A stretch of DNA of 64,000 nucleotides from Collinsella sp944321445 (GTDB taxonomy: Bacteria; Actinomycetota; Coriobacteriia; Coriobacteriales; Coriobacteriaceae): the NCBI RefSeq assembly GCF_030371825.1, contig NZ_JAUDDM010000007.1; one strand, given 5' to 3'. Shown here piece by piece: positions 35,305-43,738 of the stretch. The position numbers and the translations under genes were made by a program. A model generated the notes under the pieces. That model saw only the letters and a program-made list of their open reading frames with translations, was not told the DNA's origin and ran no database searches. Every line of letters starts with the position of its first letter. Position 1 is the stretch's first letter.

Positions 35305-36732
35305 TTAGGCCAAGTCTTCACCATTCGTGGCGATGACCTTCTTGTACCAGTCGAAGCTCTTCTTGCGGCTGCGCGCGAGGGTGCCGTTACCGGCATCGTC
35401 ACGATCGACGTAGATAAAGCCGTAGCGCTTGGACATCTCGCCGGTGCTGGCGCTCACCAGGTCGATGGGGCCCCAGGTGGTGTAGCCGAGCATCTCGACG
35501 CCGTCCTCGGTGATGGCGTCGCGCATGGCCTCGATGTGCTGACGCAGGAAGTCGATGCGGTAATCGTCGTCGATGGTGCCGTCCGCATTGACCTCGTCCT
35601 TCGCGCCCAGGCCGTTCTCCACCACGAACAGCGGCTTCTGGTAGCGGTCGTACAGGTCGTTGATGGTGATGCGGAAGCCCAGCGGGTCGATGGCCCAGCC
35701 CCACTGGCTCTTGGCCAAGTACGGGTTCTCCACGCCCTTGAAGACGTTGCCCTGGCCCTCTCCGCCCTCAGGCGGGTTGGCGGCGGTGCAGCGGGTGGAG
35801 TAGTAGCTGAACGAGATGAAGTCCACAGTGTTCTCGGCCATGACCTTCTCGTCCTCGGCGGTCATCCCAACGTCGATGCCGCGGCGCTCCAGGAACTTCT
35901 TGGCGTAGGCCGGGTAGTAGCCGCGGCTCTGCACGTCCACGAAGAAGTAGTTCTCCTGGTTCTTGATCTGCGCATCGCGCACGTCGGCAGGATTACAGCT
36001 ATAGGGGTAGTAGCTGCCGGCGGCCAGCATGCAGCCGATCATCATGTCCGGGTCGATATCGTGCGCGATCTTGGTGGCCCAGGCACTCGCCACGAGCTCG
36101 TTGTGCGCGGCCTGGTACTCCACGGCCTCGCGGTCCTCGCCCTCCTCGAACACCAGGCCAGCGCCCATGAACGGCAGGTGCAGGATCATGTTGATCTCGT
36201 TGAAGGTGAGCCAGTACTTCACCAGGCCCTTGTAGCGGGTGAAGAGCACCGTCACGAGGTTCTTGTAGAAGTCGATGAGCTTGCGGTTGCGCCAGCCGCC
36301 GTACTCCTTGATGAGGTGGATGGGGCAGTCGAAGTGCGTGATGGTCACGAGCGGCTCGATGCCGTGCTTCTTGCACTCGCGGAACAGGTCCTCATAGAAG
36401 GCCAGGCCCTCCTCGTTGGGCTCGGTCTCGTCGCCGTTGGGGAAGATGCGGCTCCAGCCGATGGACAGGCGGTAGGTCTTGAAGCCCATCTCGGCGAACA
36501 GGGCGATGTCCTCCTTGTAGTGGTGGTACATGTCGATGGCCTGCTGCGCGGGATAGTAGAAGCCGTCCTCGAAGTCGAGCATCTTGCGCTCGCCGGCCAT
36601 GACGGCCCCGCGCGCCTCGCCGTGCGGGATCACATCGACATTGGCAAGGCCGCGCCCGCCCTCGTTGTATGCGCCCTCGCACTGGTTGGCCGCGGTCGCG
36701 CCGCCCCACAGAAAGCCGTCGGGAAATGCCAT
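35305..36732 (-). CDS. GH1 6-phospho-beta-glucosidase
   Basis: The 475-residue paralogue of the enzyme at 33426 has the same landmarks: FPDGFLWGGATAANQCEGA, acid/base Glu in YWLTFNEIN, nucleophile Glu in FVVENGLG and the phosphate-binding STGEMSKRYGFIYVD. GAAAGGATGAG precedes the ATG. It is transcribed away from the RpiR regulator and towards the other GH1 gene, but three hairpin elements separate the two GH1 genes. They may differ in sugar preference. Confidence 0.95.
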   Translation of the reverse strand: MAFPDGFLWGGATAANQCEGAYNEGGRGLANVDVIPHGEARGAVMAGERKMLDFEDGFYYPAQQAIDMYHHYKEDIALFAEMGFKTYRLSIGWSRIFPNGDETEPNEEGLAFYEDLFRECKKHGIEPLVTITHFDCPIHLIKEYGGWRNRKLIDFYKNLVTVLFTRYKGLVKYWLTFNEINMILHLPFMGAGLVFEEGEDREAVEYQAAHNELVASAWATKIAHDIDPDMMIGCMLAAGSYYPYSCNPADVRDAQIKNQENYFFVDVQSRGYYPAYAKKFLERRGIDVGMTAEDEKVMAENTVDFISFSYYSTRCTAANPPEGGEGQGNVFKGVENPYLAKSQWGWAIDPLGFRITINDLYDRYQKPLFVVENGLGAKDEVNADGTIDDDYRIDFLRQHIEAMRDAITEDGVEMLGYTTWGPIDLVSASTGEMSKRYGFIYVDRDDAGNGTLARSRKKSFDWYKKVIATNGEDLA

Positions 36733-36896
36733 GAGCTCATCCTTTCTCGCGTGCGACCGCGCTCCCGGCCCTTCCGCTCGACCGGCCGGCGGGTCGCGTA
36801 CCTATGATTTGAGTATGCCCCGCGTGTGCAAAGCGCTCAAGGGCACGCGTCGATTCCGATACTTCTTTTCGCCCACCGGCCCGCAGGTCACGCCGA

Positions 36897-36904
36897 TGTA
36901 TGAT
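36897..36904 (+). promoter_or_regulatory. Extended -10 promoter of the RpiR regulator
   Basis: TGTATGAT is an extended -10 box about 20 bases before the AAAGGAG ribosome site of the regulator. No clear -35 is present, as is common with extended -10 promoters. Confidence 0.45.
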
Positions 36905-36936
36905 ACGTTTTGACACCTTTTGAAAGGAGTGGTGGC

Positions 36937-37794
36937 ATGGACATTCGCAGGCGCATCGACAGCGCGCGCAACCTCACCCCCACCGAGTCGCAGATGGCGC
37001 AAGTCGTGCTGGGAATGGGCGACCGGCTGCAGTCCATATCCATCAAGGAGTTCGCCCGTGCCGCCAACGTGTCAATCGCCAGCGTGCACCGCTTTTGCAA
37101 AAAGATCGGCCTTGAAGGGTTTAAGGAACTCAAGATCGAAGTCGCGCGCTCCGTGGCGCAAGGCGACCGCAACCCCGAGGTAGACATCAACTTCCCCTTC
37201 GGTCCCAAGGAACCCGCTGCGCGCATCGTGCCGCAAATGCGCTCGGTGTACGAGGCGACCGTGCGCGATACCTGTGAGGTTCTTGATATCGAGATGCTCG
37301 AGCGCGCAACGCGCTTGCTGGGACGCGCGCGGCACATTGGCATCTACACGCAATCGCATAACCTGCACCCAGCGCAGATGTTTTGCGATCGCCTACTGTC
37401 CGTGGGACGCGATGCCTTTTGCCACCAGGATGTAGAGCGCCAGTATCGCAGCGCGCTTGCCCTCGACGAGCAGGACGCGGCGGTGTTCATCTCGTATTCC
37501 GGGCTTGCGCCCGACATCAACCGCAAGCTCGCGCTGCTCACCGAGCGCCACGTGCCCATCGTCTACATCGGCACGGCGGCCGCGCGACGCCGCCATCCGG
37601 GGCTCGACGCCTACCTGCTGGTGAGCGACCGCGAGCATCTGCAGGAGCGCATCACGCAGTTCGCGAGCCACATCTCCGTGCAGTTCGTGCTCGACATCCT
37701 GTTCAGCTGCGTCTTCGCTGCGGACTACGATGCCTGCTCCGCCTTCGTTAAGCGTGCGCTCCCCTACACACACCTGCCTGTGCCTGCGGAATAA
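36937..37794 (+). CDS. RpiR-family transcriptional regulator
   Basis: The 285-residue protein has an N-terminal HTH (SIKEFARAANVSIASVHRFCKKIG, given here only as landmarks SIKEFARA and VHRFCKKIG) near residues 37-60 and a C-terminal SIS domain (HIGIYTQSHN to FISYSG) that binds a phosphosugar. AAAGGAGTGG precedes the ATG at 36937. It is divergent from the two phospho-beta-glucosidase genes, whose expression it probably controls in response to a sugar phosphate. Confidence 0.94.
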   Translation: MDIRRRIDSARNLTPTESQMAQVVLGMGDRLQSISIKEFARAANVSIASVHRFCKKIGLEGFKELKIEVARSVAQGDRNPEVDINFPFGPKEPAARIVPQMRSVYEATVRDTCEVLDIEMLERATRLLGRARHIGIYTQSHNLHPAQMFCDRLLSVGRDAFCHQDVERQYRSALALDEQDAAVFISYSGLAPDINRKLALLTERHVPIVYIGTAAARRRHPGLDAYLLVSDREHLQERITQFASHISVQFVLDILFSCVFAADYDACSAFVKRALPYTHLPVPAE

Positions 37795-37821
37795 CGCGAC
37801 GCGAGCGTGCGTACCCTCGCG

Positions 37822-38304
37822 CTACTGGTACGAAAGGCGCGTTTCATCCGCCTGAGCGAGGTCGCGCGTGAGGTAGCGCTCGGCCAGCCACTGCGCCATC
37901 GGCAGGTTCTGGTCCAGGTAGTTGCCGCATTCCTCGGGACGCGCACCGGGAATCTCGCCCTCGAAATCGCGCACGAACGCGAACAGCTCGCGCACGAGCG
38001 GCAAAATCTCTGCCGAGGTCACCTCACCGAATACCACGAGGTAAAAGCCTGTGCGGCAACCCATGGGGCCAAAGTACACCACGCGCGGCGCCCACACGGG
38101 GTGGTTGCGCAGAAACGTCGCGCCCAGGTGCTCGATGGTGTGGCACTCAGCCGTGTTCATCACCGGCTCGCGGTTGGGCGCGGTCAGGCGCAGGTCGAAC
38201 GTGGTGACCACGGCGCCGGTCGCGGGATCGCGGTCGACGCGCGACACGTACACGCCGGGCATGAGCGTCAGGTGGTCGACGGTGAAGCTTGCGATTTTGT
38301 CCAT
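37822..38304 (-). CDS. luxS: S-ribosylhomocysteine lyase
   Basis: The 160-residue metalloenzyme splits S-ribosylhomocysteine to homocysteine and the autoinducer-2 precursor. The metal ligands lie in HTIEHLGATFLRNH and in ECGNYLDQNLPMA, and the catalytic Cys in GPMGCRTGFYL. It belongs to the activated-methyl cycle and is convergent with the RpiR gene, 27 bases apart, with no room for separate terminators. Confidence 0.98.
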   Translation of the reverse strand: MDKIASFTVDHLTLMPGVYVSRVDRDPATGAVVTTFDLRLTAPNREPVMNTAECHTIEHLGATFLRNHPVWAPRVVYFGPMGCRTGFYLVVFGEVTSAEILPLVRELFAFVRDFEGEIPGARPEECGNYLDQNLPMAQWLAERYLTRDLAQADETRLSYQ

Positions 38305-38496
38305 GGTGTCCCCTTCCGGCGCTGCGACCTCGCTTTGGCAGCACGCCCCTCGCTACATTCGAGCTGCAGCATAGCACGTCCGTACAGGCGCACCATATCG
38401 AATGCCATCCCCGCATCGCTTTTGTAGCGGCGATGCATCCCATATCAGAGCTCGGCGCCCCCTTTACAGCACTCCGGCAAGCTGCCGGTCAGGTTT
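38305..38496. other. Non-coding stretch before luxS
   Basis: This holds the luxS promoter region and the left edge of a palindromic element that begins at 38497. No gene is seen between luxS and 38742. Confidence 0.5.
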
Positions 38497-38666
38497 TGCA
38501 GGTTTTTACAACTTTTAGACTCCGAAATCTGGGTGCTCGGCAGGCGGGCACAAAACGCCATCCGAAAGCTCTTGCAAAGCTGGGCAAACAACACGCGAAA
38601 CCTCACGAAATATGGCCGCTTCGCAAGCGTCGAAACTCAGGAGTCCACAAGTCGCAAAAACCTGCA
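38497..38666. repeat. Palindromic element, TGCAGGTTTTT family, distal side of nuclease-like gene
   Basis: Arms of 27 bases at 38497-38523 and 38640-38666 (TGCAGGTTTTTACAACTT outward) match at 23 of 27 positions. The total length is 170 bases. The same arm sequence recurs in the element at 39935-40104, also 170 bases, on the other side of the gene at 38742-39797. Confidence 0.85.
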
Positions 38667-38741
38667 ATATTCGACCGCCCCTCTGCCGCTGACGCCGAAC
38701 AAACGCCGGCGCATACGGGAAAGGCACCTGCTGCCCATCCA

Positions 38742-39797
38742 TCAAAAATCGCGAAGCCCTTGAACATACGAAACGAACAGGTCAAACCGCCTGTCGTTAT
38801 ACTGCCTCAGAAGTTCTCTACCCCGTGCGCTTTCTCGTGGCACATCGAGTAAAGGTCTTGGACGCTGCTTAAGCGCTCTTCGAGCTCGCTCGCCCATAAG
38901 AACCAGATAATCGAAATCCGAAATGTCATCGGTCGCCAGCGTAAAGTGGATCAAACTTCTCACCGTTGCAATTGCGTTCGCACGACGACGATCCTTTGTC
39001 GCCTTGCTCTGCCCCTTGTGCGTCGAGTCCGCATCGTAATCGAACGCAACGTCATACCGGACTCCCTTTGCATTGGCAGTGATAAGAATGTCCGGGTATC
39101 GAGCCTCAGTCTGGATCTCTCCAAAGCGATTCTTGCCCGCATAGATATCAATACGGGGATTGAGCGTGACATCCCCGAGGCCAGCTCCACCGTAATGACA
39201 AGGCAAGCCGTAGAACATGGCAAGACCGGATTCCTTGGGCGAGCGCGAGTGCTCTCGCACGTATTGCAAGGCCGTCCGCGCAGGCCTAACCGCCGTCAAT
39301 CCCTTGGCACGGTCGAGATACCGAGCGATGCTCGCAAGTGTCGCCGGCCGCCTGTCCGTTCGCGCGCGCTGGACGACTCCGCCGTCCGCGTTTAAGTCGA
39401 TACGATAATCCGAGCACAAGGCCATACCGGCATACACGGCTGTCGGAAGCTCTGAACGATGGACCACTTGCAAATATGCAAGCTCGGGGCACACGACGTA
39501 AAGCGGGATATCGCTCCAAGGACTCGTAATGGCAATAAGTGAGCCTTCGGGCAGCTCCCGCGTGCAAAGATGAACGCGCAAGCTCTTGGTGCAACGGCAA
39601 AAGCGCTGGTCGTCGACCAATACGTCGAGCGGAACACCCTCTAAATCCAGGAACCACTGAAGACGCGCAACAGAGGCTGCGTTGGGAACCGATGACCCAG
39701 TGACCGATGCACGACTCGTACGGTCTCCCCGCGCACGCGGGGACTCATGGCGCATGTACCAAACAATTGCTGCAGTATGTGAAAGAATATACTTCAT
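38742..39797 (-). CDS. PD-(D/E)XK-like protein, paralogue of the gene at 59880
   Basis: The 351-residue protein shares with its paralogue an N-terminal region ending in CPELAYLQVV (residues 103-112), a helical linker and a C-terminal SPKESGLAMFYGLP block (from residue 186). A nuclease-like YPDILI and YDVAFDYDAD follow. The ExK motif seen in the paralogue is not intact, so catalysis is doubtful. It resembles DUF559/AbiEi-type proteins only loosely. The ATG at 39797 lacks a ribosome site but has a promoter six bases upstream. It is flanked by matched palindromic elements. Confidence 0.75.
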   Translation of the reverse strand: MKYILSHTAAIVWYMRHESPRARGDRTSRASVTGSSVPNAASVARLQWFLDLEGVPLDVLVDDQRFCRCTKSLRVHLCTRELPEGSLIAITSPWSDIPLYVVCPELAYLQVVHRSELPTAVYAGMALCSDYRIDLNADGGVVQRARTDRRPATLASIARYLDRAKGLTAVRPARTALQYVREHSRSPKESGLAMFYGLPCHYGGAGLGDVTLNPRIDIYAGKNRFGEIQTEARYPDILITANAKGVRYDVAFDYDADSTHKGQSKATKDRRRANAIATVRSLIHFTLATDDISDFDYLVLMGERARRALKQRPRPLLDVPRESARGRELLRQYNDRRFDLFVSYVQGLRDF

Positions 39798-39832
39798 AGT
39801 TGAATAATAGTTCTTTTATATAGTGTTAGCAA
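39798..39832 (-). promoter_or_regulatory. Promoter placed for leaderless transcription
   Basis: On the minus strand TTGCTA and TATTAT are 17 bases apart and TATTAT ends six bases before the ATG, so transcription would begin at the start codon itself. There is no Shine-Dalgarno sequence. Confidence 0.65.
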
Positions 39833-39934
39833 TTATCTGATTTGCGACATATATATGCAGAAATGCTTCATTCTTTTGGTTGAGCGATTACGTGCAGGAC
39901 GGTCTTGCCATGCGGCAGATGGGGCGCCATATTC

Positions 39935-40104
39935 TGCAGGTTTTTACGACTTGTTGACTCCTTGATTTCGACCCCCGGAAGATTGGCATATTTCGCACCT
40001 TCGCAATCGTTGTTTTCGCAGGTCGTCATGTCGATGTATGGCTCGTCAGATGCCCTTTTTCGGGACACCATGATCGACGGGTCAACAAGTTGTAAAAACC
40101 TGCA
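39935..40104. repeat. Palindromic element, TGCAGGTTTTT family, proximal side of nuclease-like gene
   Basis: Arms of 24 bases at 39935-39958 and 40081-40104 (TGCAGGTTTTTACGACTTGT then TGAC) match at 23 of 24 positions. It is 170 bases long, like its partner at 38497. The 190 bases beyond it, up to moaA, hold no other feature. Confidence 0.88.
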
Positions 40105-40293
40105 ACTTAACCCAGGAGTTCTGCCGGAGAGGCAGCATACCCCCTCAAAGAAACCGGCAAGCAACACTCAAACGAGGCAATATAGCTAGCGGGCGCCTTT
40201 CAGACTTTCTTGGCGCATCGGCCACAGAAGGACCGCCGCGCAATCGGTGTTATTCTTGAATGACTATCATTCGACGCGAAAGGCCAGCGCACC

Positions 40294-41370
40294 TTGGCAG
40301 TCCACGATCTTCATGACGGCTTTGGCCGCAGCATAACCTACCTGCGCATTTCCGTTACGGACAAGTGCAACTACCGCTGCGTGTACTGCATGCCGGAAGA
40401 GGGCGTGGCTGCGCGCGGCCACGATGAGCTGCTCACCGCGGAGGAGATCGCGCACTTTGTGCGCCTCGTTGCCAACGAAGGCATTAGCCGCGTGCGCCTC
40501 ACCGGCGGAGAGCCGCTCGTGTCGCACCGTATCGTACCGCTCGTCGCCGCGCTTCGCGCCATTCCGGGCATCGAGGACATCTCGCTCACCACCAACGGCG
40601 CGCTGCTGCCGCACATGGCCGCCGACCTGTGCGAAGCCGGCCTTGACCGCGTCAACATCTCGCTGGATACGCTCGATGCCGAGCAGTTTTCGCGCATCAC
40701 GCGGCTGGGACGGCTCGAGCAGGCGCTCGCCGGCATCGATGCGGCGCTTGAATACGGGTTCGACCCGGTCAAGGTGAACACGGTGGTCGTTCGCCGGCTG
40801 CAGCAAGACACCTTCGGCCTGGCCCGGCTTTCGGTGGACCGCCCTGTGCACGTGCGCTTCATCGAATACATGCCCATTGGCAACGAAGAGACCATCGGCG
40901 CGTGCAAAAACGAGCCGCACTGCCCGCCCGGCGTGTCCGGCAGCGCACCCGAACTGCATCCCGAAGCTTGGGACGCGAGCGATATCGTGCCGTCGGATGA
41001 GCTGCGCGCACAGATATCCGCCGCGGGCGAAGCTGCGGGCATCGGTCCGCTGCTGCCCGTCGCAGACGGCGGCCCGTCTGGCGCGGGCCCGGCACAGTAC
41101 TGGCGCTTTGCGCAGGCCAAAGGCACGGTGGGCTTCATCTCCGCCATGTCCAACCACTTCTGCTCGCGCTGCAACCGCCTGCGCCTCACCGCGGACGGCA
41201 CCATTCGCCCCTGCTTATTCAGCGACGACGAGTATCCGGTGCGCGATGCGCTGCGCGCGGGCGACGATACGCGCGTGCTCGAAATCTATCGCTCCGCCAT
41301 CGCGCACAAACCGGAAGAGCACGACACCACCGACGGAACGGCACGTTTCATGTCGCAAATTGGAGGCTGA
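40294..41370 (+). CDS. moaA: GTP 3',8-cyclase (molybdenum cofactor biosynthesis protein A)
   Basis: The 358-residue radical-SAM enzyme starts molybdopterin synthesis. The first cluster is bound by CNYRCVYC near residue 26 and the second by the C-terminal CSRCNRLRLTADGTIRPCLF. The GGEP loop is in RLTGGEPLVSH. The start is TTG 40294 with GAAAGG upstream; no in-frame ATG precedes the first conserved block. The next gene's frame overlaps its stop, so the two are probably coupled. Confidence 0.96.
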   Translation: MAVHDLHDGFGRSITYLRISVTDKCNYRCVYCMPEEGVAARGHDELLTAEEIAHFVRLVANEGISRVRLTGGEPLVSHRIVPLVAALRAIPGIEDISLTTNGALLPHMAADLCEAGLDRVNISLDTLDAEQFSRITRLGRLEQALAGIDAALEYGFDPVKVNTVVVRRLQQDTFGLARLSVDRPVHVRFIEYMPIGNEETIGACKNEPHCPPGVSGSAPELHPEAWDASDIVPSDELRAQISAAGEAAGIGPLLPVADGGPSGAGPAQYWRFAQAKGTVGFISAMSNHFCSRCNRLRLTADGTIRPCLFSDDEYPVRDALRAGDDTRVLEIYRSAIAHKPEEHDTTDGTARFMSQIGG

Positions 41371-41489
41371 TTTCCATCGCACGACGGACAACGAGAAAAC
41401 CTGCAGCAAAACCGGCTGTTGAACAGACTGTTGAGCAACCCGTCGAGGTCGTTGCCGAGACTGTCGAGGAGCCCGCCGCGAGCGAGCCT

Positions 41490-42749
41490 GTGGCAGAAGC
41501 GGCCGCGCCTGTCACAGAGGACGCAGCGGAAGAAGAGGCGCCTGCCTCCCCCGAGCCTGCCGAAGTTCCGCGCGATGCGTACCGCGACACCCTCACCCAC
41601 GTCGATGAACAGGGCGACGTGCGCATGGTCGACGTGTCGGACAAAAACGTAACCAAGCGCCTCGCCATCGCCGAAGGAAGCATCCTCATGCACCCCGAAA
41701 CGCAGGCGATGGTGCTGGAGGACCGCGCGAAAAAGGGCGACGTGCTGGCATGCGCGCGCGTGGCGGGCATCATGGCCTCCAAGCGCACGAGCGAGCTCAT
41801 CCCCATGTGCCATCCGCTCATGATCACGAAGAGCAAGGTGGGCATCGAGCCCATCCCCGCCACGGGCGCCGGCGCGCGCGACGACGGGCGCGTGGGCTTC
41901 CGCGTGACAGCGACGTTGGGTGTAACCGGCGTGACCGGCATCGAGATGGAGGCGCTCACCGCGGCGTCGGTCGCCTGCCTCACCATCTACGACATGTGCA
42001 AAGCTGTCGACCGCGGCATGGAGATCGTCGACGTGCGCTTGCTGCGCAAAGAGGGTGGGCGCTCGGACGTGTGGGAACGCGGAGCGGAAGAGGCTGCAGA
42101 TGCCGTTGCCGAACCCGAGCCCGTCCCGGCCGAGCCCGCCTCCGCTCTTCCCGGAGGCCCCGGCAGCGGTGCGCCCGCGCCCGCCATCGCGTTCATCGGC
42201 TACCAGAATTCCGGCAAGACCACGCTGGTGGAGAAGGTTATCACCCGCCTCACCAAGCGCGGGCTGCGCGTGGGCACCATCAAGCACCACGGGCACAAGG
42301 GCTTTGATATCGATCAGCTGGGCAAAGATTCCTGGCGCCATGCGCAGGCGGGCAGCCGGCACGTGGGGCTCATCGCGCCCAACAAGTTTGCCGAATATGC
42401 CGACACAGGCGCGCAGGAGGTCAGCGTCACGGATCTGCTCGCGCGCTACACCGACGTCGACGTCGTGATCGTCGAGGGGTACAAGACCGCCGGGCTGCCC
42501 AACATCGTGGTCACGCGCTCCGGCGTCGACCGGCTGCGCGGCGACACGTCCTTCGACCTCATCGACGACAACACGCTGGCTATTGCCTGCAACGACGTCG
42601 TTGAGCGCGATTTCCGCGCCCGCGCGACCAAGCTGGCGGAAGCCGACGGAACGGCACACCTGCTGCCACCGTTCATCAACATCAACGACGCACCGTCGCT
42701 GGTGAACTTCATCGCGAAGTACCTGAAGGACCTGAAGGGTGCGAAGTAG
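41490..42749 (+). CDS. MoaC-MobB fusion protein
   Basis: The 419-residue protein joins cyclic pyranopterin monophosphate synthase (MoaC; MVDVSDKNVTKRLA, ELIPMCHPL, TGVTGIEMEALTAASVA) to a MobB GTP-binding domain (IAFIGYQNSGKTTLVEK near residue 235, then GTIKHHGHKG). An Ala/Pro/Glu linker separates them. It serves molybdenum cofactor synthesis and guanine-dinucleotide attachment. The GTG at 41490 is the first canonical start, but the frame is open and equally coding-like back to 41370, where it touches the moaA stop, so the true start is probably a non-standard codon there. Confidence 0.92.
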   Translation: MAEAAAPVTEDAAEEEAPASPEPAEVPRDAYRDTLTHVDEQGDVRMVDVSDKNVTKRLAIAEGSILMHPETQAMVLEDRAKKGDVLACARVAGIMASKRTSELIPMCHPLMITKSKVGIEPIPATGAGARDDGRVGFRVTATLGVTGVTGIEMEALTAASVACLTIYDMCKAVDRGMEIVDVRLLRKEGGRSDVWERGAEEAADAVAEPEPVPAEPASALPGGPGSGAPAPAIAFIGYQNSGKTTLVEKVITRLTKRGLRVGTIKHHGHKGFDIDQLGKDSWRHAQAGSRHVGLIAPNKFAEYADTGAQEVSVTDLLARYTDVDVVIVEGYKTAGLPNIVVTRSGVDRLRGDTSFDLIDDNTLAIACNDVVERDFRARATKLAEADGTAHLLPPFININDAPSLVNFIAKYLKDLKGAK

Positions 42750-42842
42750 CTGCGACGCTCCTCGCGTGAGACGAAGCGGCACCGTGCGCATCTGCGCGCG
42801 GCGCCGCTTTTTCGTGTAACGGGCGCGCTGCCCGCCCCGGCT

Positions 42843-43646
42843 TTACGCTTGACGCGCGGCCCGCATGCCGCGCAGCACGGCCTCGCGCAGCTCCGGAATG
42901 CGCGCCTTATCCATGGGCTCCACGCCGGCGAGCGGATAGGCGATTCCCAGCTGCTCGTATTTTGCGACGCCCATGGTGTGGTAGGGCAAAAGCTCGAGGC
43001 CGACCACGTTGCGCCACGGCGCGATGAGCCGTCCGAGCGCTTCGCATTCCTCCTGGGTATCGGTATAGCCTGGCACGATAACGTGGCGAATCACGGTCTT
43101 GATGCCGCGGCGGGCAAGCTCATCGCCAAAGGCGAGAATGCGCGCGGGGTCGCGCCCGGTCAGGCGCTTGTGGCCGTCCGGGTCCGCGTGCTTGATGTCG
43201 AGCAGCACCAGATCCGTTTCGTCCAACACACGCGCCGTGCGCTCCGGATGCGCCGGGTCGAACGCATGGCCGCAGCTATCGAGGCATGTATGGACGCGCC
43301 CAGCAGGTCGATCGTGCATCGCGGCGAACAGGTCGGCCAGAAAGTCTGGCTGCAAAAGCGGCTCCCCACCCGATACGGTGATCCCGCCGGAGCGGTAGAA
43401 CGGGCGGTTGCTCTCGAACTCGTCGATCAGCTGCTCAACCGACACGAGCGCGCCTGCGTGCGAACTTGCGTCCCAGGTATCGGGGTTGTGGCAGAACAGG
43501 CAGCGCATGGGGCAACCCTGGGTAAACACCACGAAGCGGACGCCCGGACCGTCAACCGTGCCCATGCTCTCGACGGAATGGATACGGCCGAGTGCATAGC
43601 GCGACTGCGGCACCTCGCCGGCAGATTCAAACGTTTTGCGAGCCAT
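42843..43646 (-). CDS. pflA: Pyruvate formate-lyase activating enzyme
   Basis: The 267-residue radical-SAM activase has its single cluster in GCPMRCLFCHNPDTW near residue 45 and the GGEP loop in ITVSGGEPLLQPDF. It installs the glycyl radical on PFL under anaerobic conditions. The start at 43646 has AAAGAAGG upstream. It is about 1.5 kb downstream of the PFL genes, on the same strand, separated by an oxidoreductase gene. Confidence 0.95.
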   Translation of the reverse strand: MARKTFESAGEVPQSRYALGRIHSVESMGTVDGPGVRFVVFTQGCPMRCLFCHNPDTWDASSHAGALVSVEQLIDEFESNRPFYRSGGITVSGGEPLLQPDFLADLFAAMHDRPAGRVHTCLDSCGHAFDPAHPERTARVLDETDLVLLDIKHADPDGHKRLTGRDPARILAFGDELARRGIKTVIRHVIVPGYTDTQEECEALGRLIAPWRNVVGLELLPYHTMGVAKYEQLGIAYPLAGVEPMDKARIPELREAVLRGMRAARQA

Positions 43647-43738
43647 ACTGGCCTTCTTTCGTATACGACGGGCGCATGTGTGCCCCGCGCCCTCCGTGCG
43701 CGGGCGCGACCTGGTTGTGGCGTCTATCTTGGGAAACG

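Noticed and set aside
38497..40104. Idea that this is a classical insertion sequence
   Set aside because: No DDE or HUH transposase motif is present in the enclosed gene and no target-site duplication was visible at the outer ends.
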